Source of the DNA: Scolanthus callimorphus
Taxonomy: Eukaryota; Cnidaria; Anthozoa; Actiniaria; Edwardsiidae
Assembly (NCBI GenBank): GCA_033964015.1
Contig: CM066915.1
Location: 14,920,372 to 14,984,371, forward strand
DNA length: 64,000 nucleotides
Direction of reading: 5' to 3'
This document shows, piece by piece, positions 53,704 through 63,579 of the stretch. Made by a program: the position numbers and the translations under genes. Position 1 is the first letter of the stretch; every line of letters begins with the position of its first letter. The notes under the pieces are model-generated. The model worked only from the letters and a program-made list of their open reading frames with translations. It made no database searches and had not been told where the DNA came from.

Positions 53704-53948
53704 TTGTTGCAATACAACAGGGCAAGACAAAAGGCACTCAGTGAACACAGTGTTATACATAAGTAACATCCTAACCGAGGACCGCCAACATGTATTCTCT
53801 TGACCTCGTAAACTGCTCCAAACAGCACGCACTCGCCTGCACAACGATGGAGAGAGAAGCAGAGAAGAAAGAGACTAACAAAATGGCAAACGCAGCTCCA
53901 TAATAACAACGATTCTTTAAATTTCCGATGTGCGAGGAAAGCCAACAT
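53704..53948 (-). CDS. Putative exon 1 of TMEM179-like membrane protein
   Basis: From ATG at 53,948 the minus strand encodes 81 codons, ending two bases into a codon at the strong donor CAA|GTAAGT (53,702-53,703). It starts MLAFLAHRKFKESLLLWSCV. Residues about 14-33 form a first membrane helix, the motif GECVLFG follows, then GGPRLGCYLCITLCS begins a second helix (60-79). TMEM179-type proteins have the same order: helix, short loop with a C-L-F motif, Gly-Pro before a second Cys-containing helix. The upstream frame is open but without membrane character, so I take this ATG. Function of the family is not established. Confidence 0.65.
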
Positions 53949-55759
53949 GACATTGAACCGATGGTTTTGACGGGCCAGTACACTGTATCCGTGTGGCTTG
54001 GACGGCGTGTAGCAACACGTCACCGAGTTATTGCACGATTCTTGAGGCCTGACGTGAATGAACGCCTTAAAAGTAGGTTTAAGGCTTTTCCATTACGTTT
54101 TCTTCCTTGAGGAATGTCTCACACTGCCTTGCCCCGCAGTTCTCTCTTGTTCGTCGGGTCAATGTCACAGGCGTTCCTTGATGCTTTACACAGGGTACCC
54201 AAGCAGATACTGTTTCCTCTTTAGCTAGTTCATGCATCGGGCAAAAAAAAAAAAGAAGAGAATATTGACTACTTCTGAGATTTGTGGATCTTAAAATAAT
54301 ATTTAAGTCGATAGTAGACTATTCGCCGACTATAATACGGAGCCAGGGGCTAATTTGCCCCTGACGGAGCCTGAGGCGACTCATTTAGTAATCATAACAA
54401 AATTCGCGTGCGTATAATCACCTGTAGGTCATTATTCGGCCACCGTACTGGAGAGCATGAAATCAAACTTTATTGAAGTGATCAATTGTCGTTTTGAGGG
54501 CGAAATGATTTAAGTGATGTCTAGAACCAAAAGAAATCGGGGGGGGGGGGGGGGGGGAAATCGAGCATAGTCACGTTCTAGGGAAAAAATTTGAGCAGCA
54601 AAACTGGACGCGAAAAAAATATCTAGACCAACGAAAATATTGAGCAACTCCCCCAATCAAATATCAAATGGTCCGTCCATAAAATAAAAAGTTCCCGACG
54701 AGCATCCCCGCCCCAAATATTGGGGCGTGGGGGGTTGCAGCGGCACACACCCAACCATTTTCTTAGGAAATTAATTTTCGTAAAAACGAAAAAAAAACAT
54801 TTTATTTCGAGAATTTTATTATTATTTTACACTTCTTATTGCTGCGCAACTCATAACAATACTAAACTACAGAAATCGGATCGTGTAGGTATAGTCAAAC
54901 ACATTATTCTTATGCTTAACGTTCTTTGAAATTGTTTAGAAAGTAACACCTATTTTATATGGTGAATGTGCGCATTCTGATTGGTTAAAAGGCGTGTTTG
55001 TAAGAGACCTGAGAAACACGATTGTCACGCAACGATGTCGCGCGTGTGTGTGTTATTTTCTAAAAGCAATAAAAGTATACTCCTTTTCCCCCCTTTCCGT
55101 TTTTGCGGAAAAAAGAAAATAACAGTTTAGAAAAAAAAAACGAAATGTTCATCTACACTTTCTTGGTGAAAGTGCTTTTATCAATGAAATGGCTTGATGA
55201 AATGCGTTTATCAAAATTCGGGCGCGAAAGAAAAATGCGATCCCCTCTATCTGTAAATTGACTTCTACTAGTCAAATAGGGGGCGGGGGGGATCAGGAAA
55301 CGTTTAACTGCTCTGAGGGGGGATCACGTTAATCATTGCATATCAAGAAAACATTGTCGTCTTTCTAGAGATAGAGCGGGCTTCCTGTCGTGTCATTGTC
55401 TACCTTGTCTCCAGGTTCTTGACCGTGAAAAACACAGCGGAAAATGCACATAACATATTTTCTCGAGTGTATTTGAGTTCTGGTTGAGTTTGAAGTATTC
55501 TACGTCAATAAAAATGGTGAAAAACTTACTGGGATTCCAAATATGGTATGCAGATACTTCCTTATAAGGAAGTTGAAGAAAGTCGACAATTTTTAAGGGA
55601 ATTTTCTTGATATGTACTTATAGAGGAGGGTTGTCCAATACACTGACAAATTTATGCAAGGCATTGTCTAAAACAATGGAGTGCAATGGAGTGTATTATA
55701 GAACGAGGCAATACAATGGAGGAGAACAATACCACCATCTAGCTTATTTCTTACCCTAA
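53949..55759. other. Upstream of the TMEM179-like gene; no other gene seen
   Basis: Should hold the promoter of the minus-strand gene, but I see no clear TATA box. It contains a foldback around 54,300-54,420, a G19 run (54,539-54,557) and GTTCCCGACGAGCATCCCCG (54,691), related to text at 751. AT-rich and GC-rich patches alternate. No exon is defendable. Confidence 0.45.
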
Positions 55760-56170
55760 ATAGGCCTTTTGCAGTTAGAGGTCACGTGACCTTGTCCCCT
55801 TAAAATAGCAGCTTTGCTCAAATGGTGCTCAGAACGAAAAAGAGCATGGTGATTTTACTAAAAAGCCAGAGTTTCATATTTGAACTACGATGCAAAAAGA
55901 GAGCAACAACAACAAAACTGCTTATTTTACTATAGGATTTGTATGACTGGATCGGAGAGCACTGACTGGCTCTCCAGCCATACAAACCCTATTAAAAAAG
56001 CTAGTTTATTTTTGAGTCCATTCGTTTAGTTTGCATTGTAGCTTGCTGAAATTCGGGGTTTTTACTCAAATCACCAATGGTGACGACCATGCTCTTTTCT
56101 CTGGGTAAAGCTGGGTAAAGCATTTGGGTAAAGCGGGACCAGGTCACGCGACCTCTAGCTGCAAAAGATC
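55760..56170. repeat. Imperfect long inverted repeat
   Basis: GCAGTTAGAGGTCACGTGAC (55,774) is mirrored by GTCACGCGACCTCTAGCTGC (56,143). AAGAGCATGGT is mirrored by ACCATGCTCTT. A central hairpin (GGATTTGTATGACTGG against CCAGCCATACAAACCC) is at 55,934-55,991. A decayed foldback element about 400 bp long. Confidence 0.78.
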
Positions 56171-56649
56171 TATTATCAAAACCTACGTCAAAACTTGCAG
56201 ATTTTGGAGAAACGCTGTTCGTGTAGGCTACCATCTTTGTTTTGGCCCCAAGGAGCTCGGAAATACCTATCAGGTAGCCACAAAAACGACACATTCATCT
56301 TGATGTTTCTTTTAATTCGGCGAACTCGACACCAACCACGTTTGATACCTATTATTCCCTATCGTATGTTTTCCCAAAGATGCCAAACTGGAACAGAGCC
56401 CCCATTTGAAAACGACGAGACAGAATTTTACCTTGAGGATATAAATGCAATGGTCGGTTGCTCTAGTCATAGTTAATGGAGTAGAATGGTTAGGAAGCCC
56501 GGCAAACTTCAAAGGACCAACACAATAGCGTGGGCTGGATGTTGTAAGGGGCTATCACGTGTGATATTGACCCTGCACAACCTATCGTTTCAACCTAATC
56601 TAATATGCATGTACGGTTGTACACTGATTCTTAGACCCCTGATTCTTAT

Positions 56650-56750
56650 TGCGTCCACACTTATCGTTTTCGTATCGTTTTCGCCCGTCCCGCACTACAA
56701 CGCGTATCCGTACGAAAACGCTCTTAGGGACGTGTCATTATTTAGCGGAG

Positions 56751-56797
<47 letters not shown>

Positions 56798-58397
56798 GGG
56801 CTCCTATTTTTGTGGGAAGGGTCCTAATTTTTCGCGTGCCTAAAGGGAGGGCCCAAATTTTTTCACTCCTGTTTGGGGAGGGTCATAATTTTTTTCCGCA
56901 ACATATGGACGATGAAGAGGGTAAAACAGATGCCGATAGTTTCACATCTGACCGGAGTCTGCGAGGTTTTGGTCAGCGGTTTGATAACATCGTCATTTTC
57001 AAAATGGCGGAACCACCTGTAAATGTAATCGAATCCAGAACTATCATCGCAGAAATCAAATATATTGTAAACCGCGGCAACTATTCACACAGAAAATTGC
57101 AAGCTGGAGGTACCCCTATGCTCTACGGCAAGGGAGCTAGAGAAGACGATATGTATGAAAGCTGGCATAGAAGTCTTCAAAAAAAAACGTGGTGACGTGT
57201 GTGTAGACGGGTAGCTGCAACTGTCGGTATAAGCGAACAAATTTGCAAACCGTTAAAATTTATGGAGTCATCATGTTGGAGTGCCTCATGTCTAAATGCA
57301 CGTGCGTGCATTACTAATGTTGAATATACTCAGTTTCAGTCCAATGTCGAGTCACATCGTAGTAAGGCCTGGTGCACACTTGCGAAGTAACGACATAAGA
57401 AAAATATCACGCGAACAACATTTAGTGGTTTCCAAACGTTCAAGTCGACAAAAAAAAAACATAAGATTGCTTTGGTGAAGTAATGTAATGATGATCCATG
57501 GAAAATACTGATTATTTCAATTAGTTTCCGATGCTTTTTTCGTTGCAACATAACGTCATTATGTCGCCTATGGTAACCTATATAGTTGAGGTAGCGTACT
57601 TCCTGGGCTCCTGACAGGCTTTGTTTACTATACCGTACACAAAACATGTTCATCTACCTTTTATCTGAGGCTTGGTGAAATGCGATTATATAATTTCGTG
57701 CGCGCTTCGCACGCAACGAAAGAAATAGCGACCCCATTTTTTTTGTAAAATGTCTTCAGTACTACGTCAAATAGGGGACGGGAGAGGCGGGATCACGTTT
57801 AATCATTGTACTTATAGAGGGCTCTAGGATAACTGCATTTTACCGTTTATTACCCAAATGTCTCTCACGTAAATAATCGAGGCGTTAAATAATGACCGCG
57901 GTTCCTTAGCTTTGACAGAAGTAAAAAAAACGTATTTCTGTTATTAAGAAGAATGAAAGAGACATTGCATCACTCGAACAAGGGTCTATCTGACAGATTT
58001 TGCAGAAAATATAAATTATATGGGGAGGGTCCCAATTGCTTTTACCTACGACTGGGGAAGGTTCCAATTTTTCTGTTATGTTCAAGGGGAGGGTCCTAAT
58101 TTTGTTTAGCCTTGTTTGAAAAAAATGGGAGCCCCCCCCCCCCCCCCGTAAATAATGACACGTCCCTTATGCATTGGGCATGCTCAAACAAGCTCAATGC
58201 ATGCGCATTTTGATCTGTTGGCCCGCGAAATTGGTCGGGTTTGTGGTGACGTCATCGTTTTCACATAGCATCGCCTTTTCACCCGTCCACACTAGAAAAC
58301 AGCGTTTTCAAACAGCTCCGTTTTCGGCGTTGTAGTGTGGACGATAGCCGTATCCAGAGCAAATAGTATCCGTTTTCAAAGTGTGGACGGGGTCTTA
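56650..58397. mobile_element. GTCCACAC-family MITE split by a 1.4-kb element
   Basis: Left remnant 56,650-56,726 (TGCGTCCACACTTATCGTTT) and right remnant 58,167-58,397 (ending CAAAGTGTGGACGGGGTCTTA) form the two halves of one MITE. The interruption is the TTA-flanked element at 56,727-58,166. Confidence 0.75.
56727..58166. mobile_element. Harbinger-like TIR element with long G-tract ends
   Basis: Starts GGGACGTGTCATTATTTA and ends with the inverse (TAAATAATGACACGTCCC). TTA flanks both sides (56,724-56,726 and 58,167-58,169), a PIF/Harbinger-type 3-bp duplication. Behind the TIRs come a 43-base G run on the left (56,754-56,796) and a 16-base C run on the right (58,132-58,147), then repeated GGGAGGGTCC-AATTTTT motifs pointing inward. 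The 127-codon frame at 56,812-57,195 has no recognised domain, so the element looks non-autonomous. Confidence 0.8.
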
Positions 58398-58574
58398 CTG
58401 GCTGAATTTTGGTACTTGTACCGTGACCCTGCACAGACAGAAGGATTCCTCTGAAAAGGCGAAAAAAAGAGATAGTACAATAACAGGGTGTCAGGTTTCC
58501 TAACCATTCTCCTCTATAAACTATGCTCTAGTTTACACTCTCACAAGCCCACCGAAATCTTCTAAGCATGTCTA

Positions 58575-58926
58575 AGACCCCGTCCACACTAACGCGTTTT
58601 CGTTTGAATCCGTACACTTTTTGATACGTTTAGGCCTTCCGTCCACACCAACACGCTGATCGTTTTCATCGAATCCGTATAAGTTTGAAAACGCTCTCGA
58701 AAGCGAATAAAAACGAATCCGTATACATATCAACATATCGTTTTCGTGTGGACGGTCGAATCCGGATAAAATGAAAACGATAACGTCAATTGTACGTAAC
58801 TGTACCATTTATTTGAGACTGCTCGCTTGTTTGGAGCTAAATCGCCCGTCCACACTAACACGCTGCGAATCCGTATAAGTTTGCAAACGAATACTTTTGA
58901 AAACGCGTTAGTGTGGACAGGGCTTG
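58575..58926. mobile_element. GTCCACAC-family MITE
   Basis: Bounded by AGACCCCGTCCACACTAACG and CGCGTTAGTGTGGACAGGGCTT. The interior contains further copies of GTCCACAC and its inverse, as in the relatives at 46,938 and 56,650. About 350 bp, no ORF. Confidence 0.82.
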
Positions 58927-60015
58927 TTCTACACTAAATTAAAAATACCCTGAACAAAACCGTCGTTAGTTTTGGAGGTAATCTGCCAATCAATTTTGAA
59001 CAACAATCAAGGTTCGAATTTTATATGCTTCCAATAGACTTTCTCAAAGTCCTTTAAAATTTTTTATTTTGCTTGGGTCGCTTTACTCGCTTCGCTCGCT
59101 TCGGGTATCCTATGAGGTCGACTTGGAGCAAGTCTATGCTTCCAACAGTGTAAGCTATTGTATATCATTATCCATTACATTTATGATAAAAATTCTGTCT
59201 TGCCGTTTTCAAATGTCAGCAGGCTTTATTTCATTTTGACACTTTTAATCAAACATGATGGTTTTATTTTAAGTTATAAGTGTTGATGCTAAAATTATTT
59301 CTTCGAGATACGTGATTTCGACACCTTTTCGTGAACTGTGACGCGGGTCCGCCGATAAACGCATGTTCGTGATTCTCGCTTTGAAATCTCCCAAGTCGAC
59401 ATAAAAATTGAAGAAAAAAATTAATATAAACAATCAAAGTTATAATATAATACACATATGGTTAGAAAAGATAAAAAAACATACCACATAAATATGTGGT
59501 TACGATATAAAATTTGCTGAGCACGCAAATTATGCGAAACCACAGAGAGTCAAGCCAGTGCTTGCTCTCTGAGTCGGGCGTGACAGCGCGACGCTATTTT
59601 TAGCACATTCGCACTCAGCTGATTTTGTTGTCATGCTATGCTAATTTGCACTGCGCAATAACCTCATTTGTTTTGGTGGCCTAAATATATTAACACGTTC
59701 GCAGAAAAAGCAGTAGCGATGTAAAACAAGTGTTTCAAGCACTAAGTAATTTTCACTCTTACAGTTATAAAAATCTCCTGTTTTCAATGCCATGTCAAGA
59801 GATACACTAGAGCTGGAAATTCATTGTCGGCGTAATTTAAAGAAACAACCGTTCTCTTTGCAGCATCTTTGTAGGAGGAAAATCATTATTTGCACCATAA
59901 AAACTGCTGGATTATTCAATGTCGAGCGCGCGTGTTCGACATTGCCGATTCCAAGGGTGCTTGTCGAGTTTCTCACCAACAGCTCTCGTCGCTCGGAAGA
60001 CTTCGACATACGAAC

Positions 60016-60849
60016 ATGGGCTCGTTGGTAGAACTCGGGTATTCTGGGAAATGTCTGCTCTATGGTGAGCTTGTCATTCTAAAGTGCATCAATCTGAGAC
60101 ACAAAGTTGAACATTTGAGAAAGGAGGCGCTGAAATTTAAAAACTCTTGGGTTCAAGTTAATCATGCCAATATTTCGAAAACATTGGTGGCATTTCAGGA
60201 GCATGGTATCTTGGGCGCAATCTTCGAGCCGCTTCCTCCTAGCCTTCACGAGCAAATTTCTATTCAACGGAAATCCGAAACGCCGCGAATCGAGGAACAT
60301 ATCATCTGGAGAGTCCTGTATCAGCTGACAAGCGCACTCGTGTACCTGAGCGCACGTAACATAACTCATTGGAATTTAACCAGTAAAACTATTTCCGTAA
60401 CCGACACTTGGGACGTGCGCGTACATAATCTGTTAATGCATTATGCCATGTTTAACGACAATGCAGACTTATTCCATCAACAGACTTTCTATGGCATTTA
60501 CAGCGCGCCAGAAAGAATATCAGGGCGGGACAGGGAGAAACAAGACTCTTGGTTTGTAGGGTGTATAGCCTACGAACTGGTTCATTTAGAGACAGCTTTT
60601 CACGGAGAGGAAGGTGTATCAATGTTTGATACTCTGAACAACGTAGTTGAAGGAGTCCCCCCGGCCAAGATAGCACAAAGCAATGGTTACTCTGATAGAC
60701 TGATAGCACTGATCCGGGGGTGCCTCACTTCCAATATGACCCTTCGAACTTCGTTGGACGATATCTACAATTTCATGGAAAAAGTACGAAGTGAAGGTGC
60801 CGTGTGTACAAAGGGGGAACAAGAACGGCAGATCTGTAAGAGACATTAG
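60016..60849 (+). CDS. NEK-like pseudokinase, single exon
   Basis: The frame is open from 59,890, but kinase similarity begins at ATG 60,016 (MGSLVELGYSGKCLLYGELV), giving about 277 aa. Present: a worn Gly loop (GYSGK), the ATP-binding Lys (VILK), the helix-C Glu (LRKEAL), APE (YSAPERISG) and DSWFVGCIAYEL. Missing: HRD is replaced by HWN, the following Asn by Thr, and no DFG is seen. It therefore probably cannot phosphorylate. The C-lobe wording (GC-AYEL--LETAFHGE, RLIALIRGCL, LRTSLDDI) recalls NEK-family Ser/Thr kinases. No introns, so it may be a retrocopy, yet the frame is intact. A TATA-like TTATAAAAAT is at 59,765. A scaffold role is possible but unproven. Confidence 0.75.
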   Translation: MGSLVELGYSGKCLLYGELVILKCINLRHKVEHLRKEALKFKNSWVQVNHANISKTLVAFQEHGILGAIFEPLPPSLHEQISIQRKSETPRIEEHIIWRVLYQLTSALVYLSARNITHWNLTSKTISVTDTWDVRVHNLLMHYAMFNDNADLFHQQTFYGIYSAPERISGRDREKQDSWFVGCIAYELVHLETAFHGEEGVSMFDTLNNVVEGVPPAKIAQSNGYSDRLIALIRGCLTSNMTLRTSLDDIYNFMEKVRSEGAVCTKGEQERQICKRH

Positions 60850-62084
60850 ACACTCATGGAGTCATTGGGAAAAAGAAAAGATAAAGAAACTATTTTTGTA
60901 TAGTTAGCTGTTATTAGTTGAAAGCCCTAACAAAACCGTCCAGGGAGCGTGTGGTTGTCAGGCGTGACGACTCATGTGTAACCATATTGGGCGTGTGAAT
61001 GGCAGGTGGCAATCGTTACGTCGGTTCTCTGATGATCATAGTGATATCACGCTATTGCGCGTGGCTTGACCGCTCCCTGTGCGGCGGCTGAGGGTGAGGT
61101 ATGGCATATTCTGAACGGCAACACAAATAACTAGTACAAGGAACAAGCAATGGTGGAGCCTTGGTAGATTTTCAATATACAAGAAGAAATAGAGAGTAAT
61201 ACATGGGCGCGCGGCGCTCACTTGTGAGACATCAAAATTTGAACACTCTAAGGTAAATTCCATATCTCCAAGCGCCCATGTATTATTCTGTTAATTATAT
61301 AAACGTTTTCGAGAAACACTGATAAATTTCGCGATAGTGGGCATTATCACAACTTTTCACACGAGCGAATTACGATATTTCTCAGTGGCCCGAAATCCTG
61401 ACAAAACACTATAGTTTTTATAATAACAAGTTTTAAACTTCATAGCTCGAAGGTAGCACCAAGTTGCAATAAAATAGATACAAGATGTAGAAGATAATAT
61501 TTTTTACCACTTCTATATCCATAATTTTGTACAAAACAGCAAATATCAATAAACGCAATTAGTCTTTGACAGATTTTCTTTTCAGTGGCTCAAAAGGCTA
61601 CATGTAGATGTATCAATATTAAAAATAGGCATATGTGAATCAATACAATTCTAAATCGGATGTCAATGATGCTACAACAGGCATTAGAGGGAGACGACTT
61701 GCGTTGGCATTCCATATGTACATAAACCAATTGTCTCCTTAGCAAGCCCCCCCCCCCCCCCCCCCACCCAAGCAAGAGTTTTGTACAGCGGCGGCCCTTT
61801 GCTAATTGTTTTCCAATTTCTGGATCCATCAGTGCATTCTATATCCTATTCAACATCCAAACCTACCATTGGGACGGATACAGGGGGTGGATTGGGGGGA
61901 TGTCCACCCCCCTTCCCCAATTAAATATTTGTAGCAAAATAAAAGAAGAAATGATGATTTCAGTATGTCATAATTTAATCTTTTTTTTTGTTCTTTCCGC
62001 GAAAAGGCTAGAAAGAACTTAAAAAAATATCCATCCCCTTTTAACGACCATGTATCTGGCCCTGTAATAGCACATACAGTACAC
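60850..62084. other. Intergenic between pseudokinase and PNO1
   Basis: No exon recognised. AT-rich, with a C19 run at 61,747-61,765. PNO1 reads leftward into this stretch, so its 3' UTR should lie below 62,085. I did not identify a clear AATAAA for it. Confidence 0.5.
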
Positions 62085-62152
62085 TTAAAATCTCTCTGCC
62101 GACCGACTGGCCACAGCCCGCATGTTTCCATAAACCTTGGATGGAGGGCTCC
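62085..62152 (-). CDS. PNO1: PNO1, last exon
   Basis: After acceptor TTGTCTTTGTAG the frame reads (G)SPPSKVYGNMRAVASRSAERF and stops at TAA (62,085-62,087). This is the highly conserved C-terminus of PNO1 (Dim2), where a NPPSKVYG-type motif ends the second KH domain. PNO1 works with the NOB1 nuclease in nucleolar and cytoplasmic maturation of the 40S subunit at the 3' end of 18S rRNA. One base from the preceding exon completes the Gly codon. Confidence 0.93.
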
Positions 62153-62287
62153 CTACAAAGACAAGATGATGCGGATAAGGACCACAGAAACATGAGTAAG
62201 ATGGACAAACGCCTTGGTTTTCCCAGGGGAAGCCATCGAACGAGTGACCTATTTTAATTTTAAATTCTTTGAAAAATAGTAGCTTAC

Positions 62288-62358
62288 CTAAAATTAGATT
62301 GCAGATAGCAGTTCGTGCTATTTTAATATTCTGAAAAGACCCTAGGATGTGGATTTTC
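62288..62358 (-). CDS. PNO1: PNO1, penultimate exon
   Basis: 71 bp between acceptor TTGTTTCCAG and donor TTAG|GTAAGC. It encodes KIHILGSFQNIKIARTAICN followed by LILG, part of the KH domain that contacts rRNA. Both phases agree with the neighbours (two bases brought in, one left over). Confidence 0.94.
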
Positions 62359-63313
62359 CTGGAAACAACAAAATGATAAAACAACAATAAGCCTCACCTG
62401 GTATGAAAATCATATCCTGTATACACAGTTAATGTTACATTTCAAGCATTATTATAAAACTAGAAAAAATTGTTACTAATGACAAGCACTTACAACTGTA
62501 CTTACAGTAGCAATTGAAATCTGATAGTATGTGATTGTAAGTAAATGAAAAGGTAGGTCAAGAAGTTCTTTAAAATCATGCATTTTTCTCAAGGTCATGC
62601 ACATCAGCAATGGGTTATGCTGTCATCTAAGGGTAGTACCATTGCAACTACTCTCACAGTTACCAGAATGCATTGCATGCTCAAGTTATTTTAAGGGGAT
62701 GGTCCATTCAATAGCGACAACAAAAGGCTCACAAGTCATACAGTAGACTTTCTCAAAGTCTTTTGAACCATTGGTGGCACAGCGTGTAAGGTGCTTGCCT
62801 CTCAGGACATGTTTTTATAAATGCAATTAGTTAGGAGGCAGTATCAGGGAGCTCAGACTCCATCCCAAGTTATCAGTCCAATCTCGTTCCCAGAGCCTAT
62901 ACTCTGCTGTTTGTTGTAGGCTGTTTGTTGTAGGCTCTGGCGCCAGACAATCATTCTATCGATTCTGATTGGCCAATATTATTGCTCGCAATTTTGAAAT
63001 TCGGCTTACGGACAAGAGGCGTGCGTTAGGACAGTCACCATATGGAAAGGCCAACCAGCTTTGTCTGGCACCAGAGCCTCTGACAGTCAGCATGGCCAAG
63101 TGGCTCTGGGAACGAGAATGATGTAATTGCATTATGACTTTTCAAAAAAAATTTTCACACTGGCCACAATTGAAAGTGTCCAAAGTAATGTATGGAGATA
63201 ATGAGAAGTCTCTAGGATGACATTACATGAAAAGTGGCCCATTCTTGCTTTTAAGATCAACAATCAGAGGTGATGACAAACACATTAGACCTCATTGTTA
63301 CCACTTTACTTAC
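62359..63313 (-). other. PNO1 intron
   Basis: About 950 bp. Contains ATCGATTCTGATTGGCCAAT (62,955) and a GGCTCTGG(CGC/GAA) inverted pair around 62,930-63,115. No exon seen. Confidence 0.7.
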
Positions 63314-63430
63314 GATTCTGCAAGAACTATTCTTGTTTTGTGACATTTTCTATAGTGTATTTAGTCTTTCCTCCTTTTCCAGCAACTCGGCCAATGGCAC
63401 GTGATAAATGGTCTCCTTTTAATGGTTTGA
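63314..63430 (-). CDS. PNO1: PNO1 exon with apparent one-base frameshift
   Basis: Acceptor TTTTCTCAG and donor GAATC|GTAAGT. The frame begins [20 protein letters not shown] then [12 protein letters not shown], the first KH-like GKGGKT loop of PNO1. Within ACAAAACAAG (about 63,335-63,344) one A appears to be missing. In the frame as given, a TAG follows two codons later, whereas the next frame reads RIVLAES into the donor, as expected for the family. Splice sites and all other exons are intact, so a read or assembly error in the A run is as likely as a real mutation. Confidence 0.88.
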
Positions 63431-63518
63431 CTGAGAAAAGAAAACGCATGTGAGTGTGATATGCAGCCTCATGAAAATGAAAGAGAATGACAATATGTCA
63501 TGGTATGTTCTCCTTTAC

Positions 63519-63579
63519 CATCATTGATTTCGAATGATTCTAGGAACAAGTCGTCTAGTCGAATAAGAGCTAGTGCATC
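63519..63579 (-). CDS. PNO1: PNO1 exon, most upstream one in window
   Basis: 61 bp between acceptor TTTGATTTTCAG and donor GATG|GTAAAG, encoding DALALIRLDDLFLESFEIND plus one base. This matches the stretch just before the first KH domain of PNO1. Earlier exons must lie beyond 64,000. Confidence 0.93.

Noticed and set aside
53771..53983. 70-codon frame with a hydrophobic helix overlapping exon 1 of the TMEM179-like gene
   Set aside because: It looks like a membrane protein too, but it ends in TAG before the donor and lacks the C-L-F and Gly-Pro motifs of the chosen frame.
59792..60031. 79-codon ORF before the pseudokinase
   Set aside because: It overlaps the kinase start in another frame, has no domain, and is likely chance or 5' UTR.
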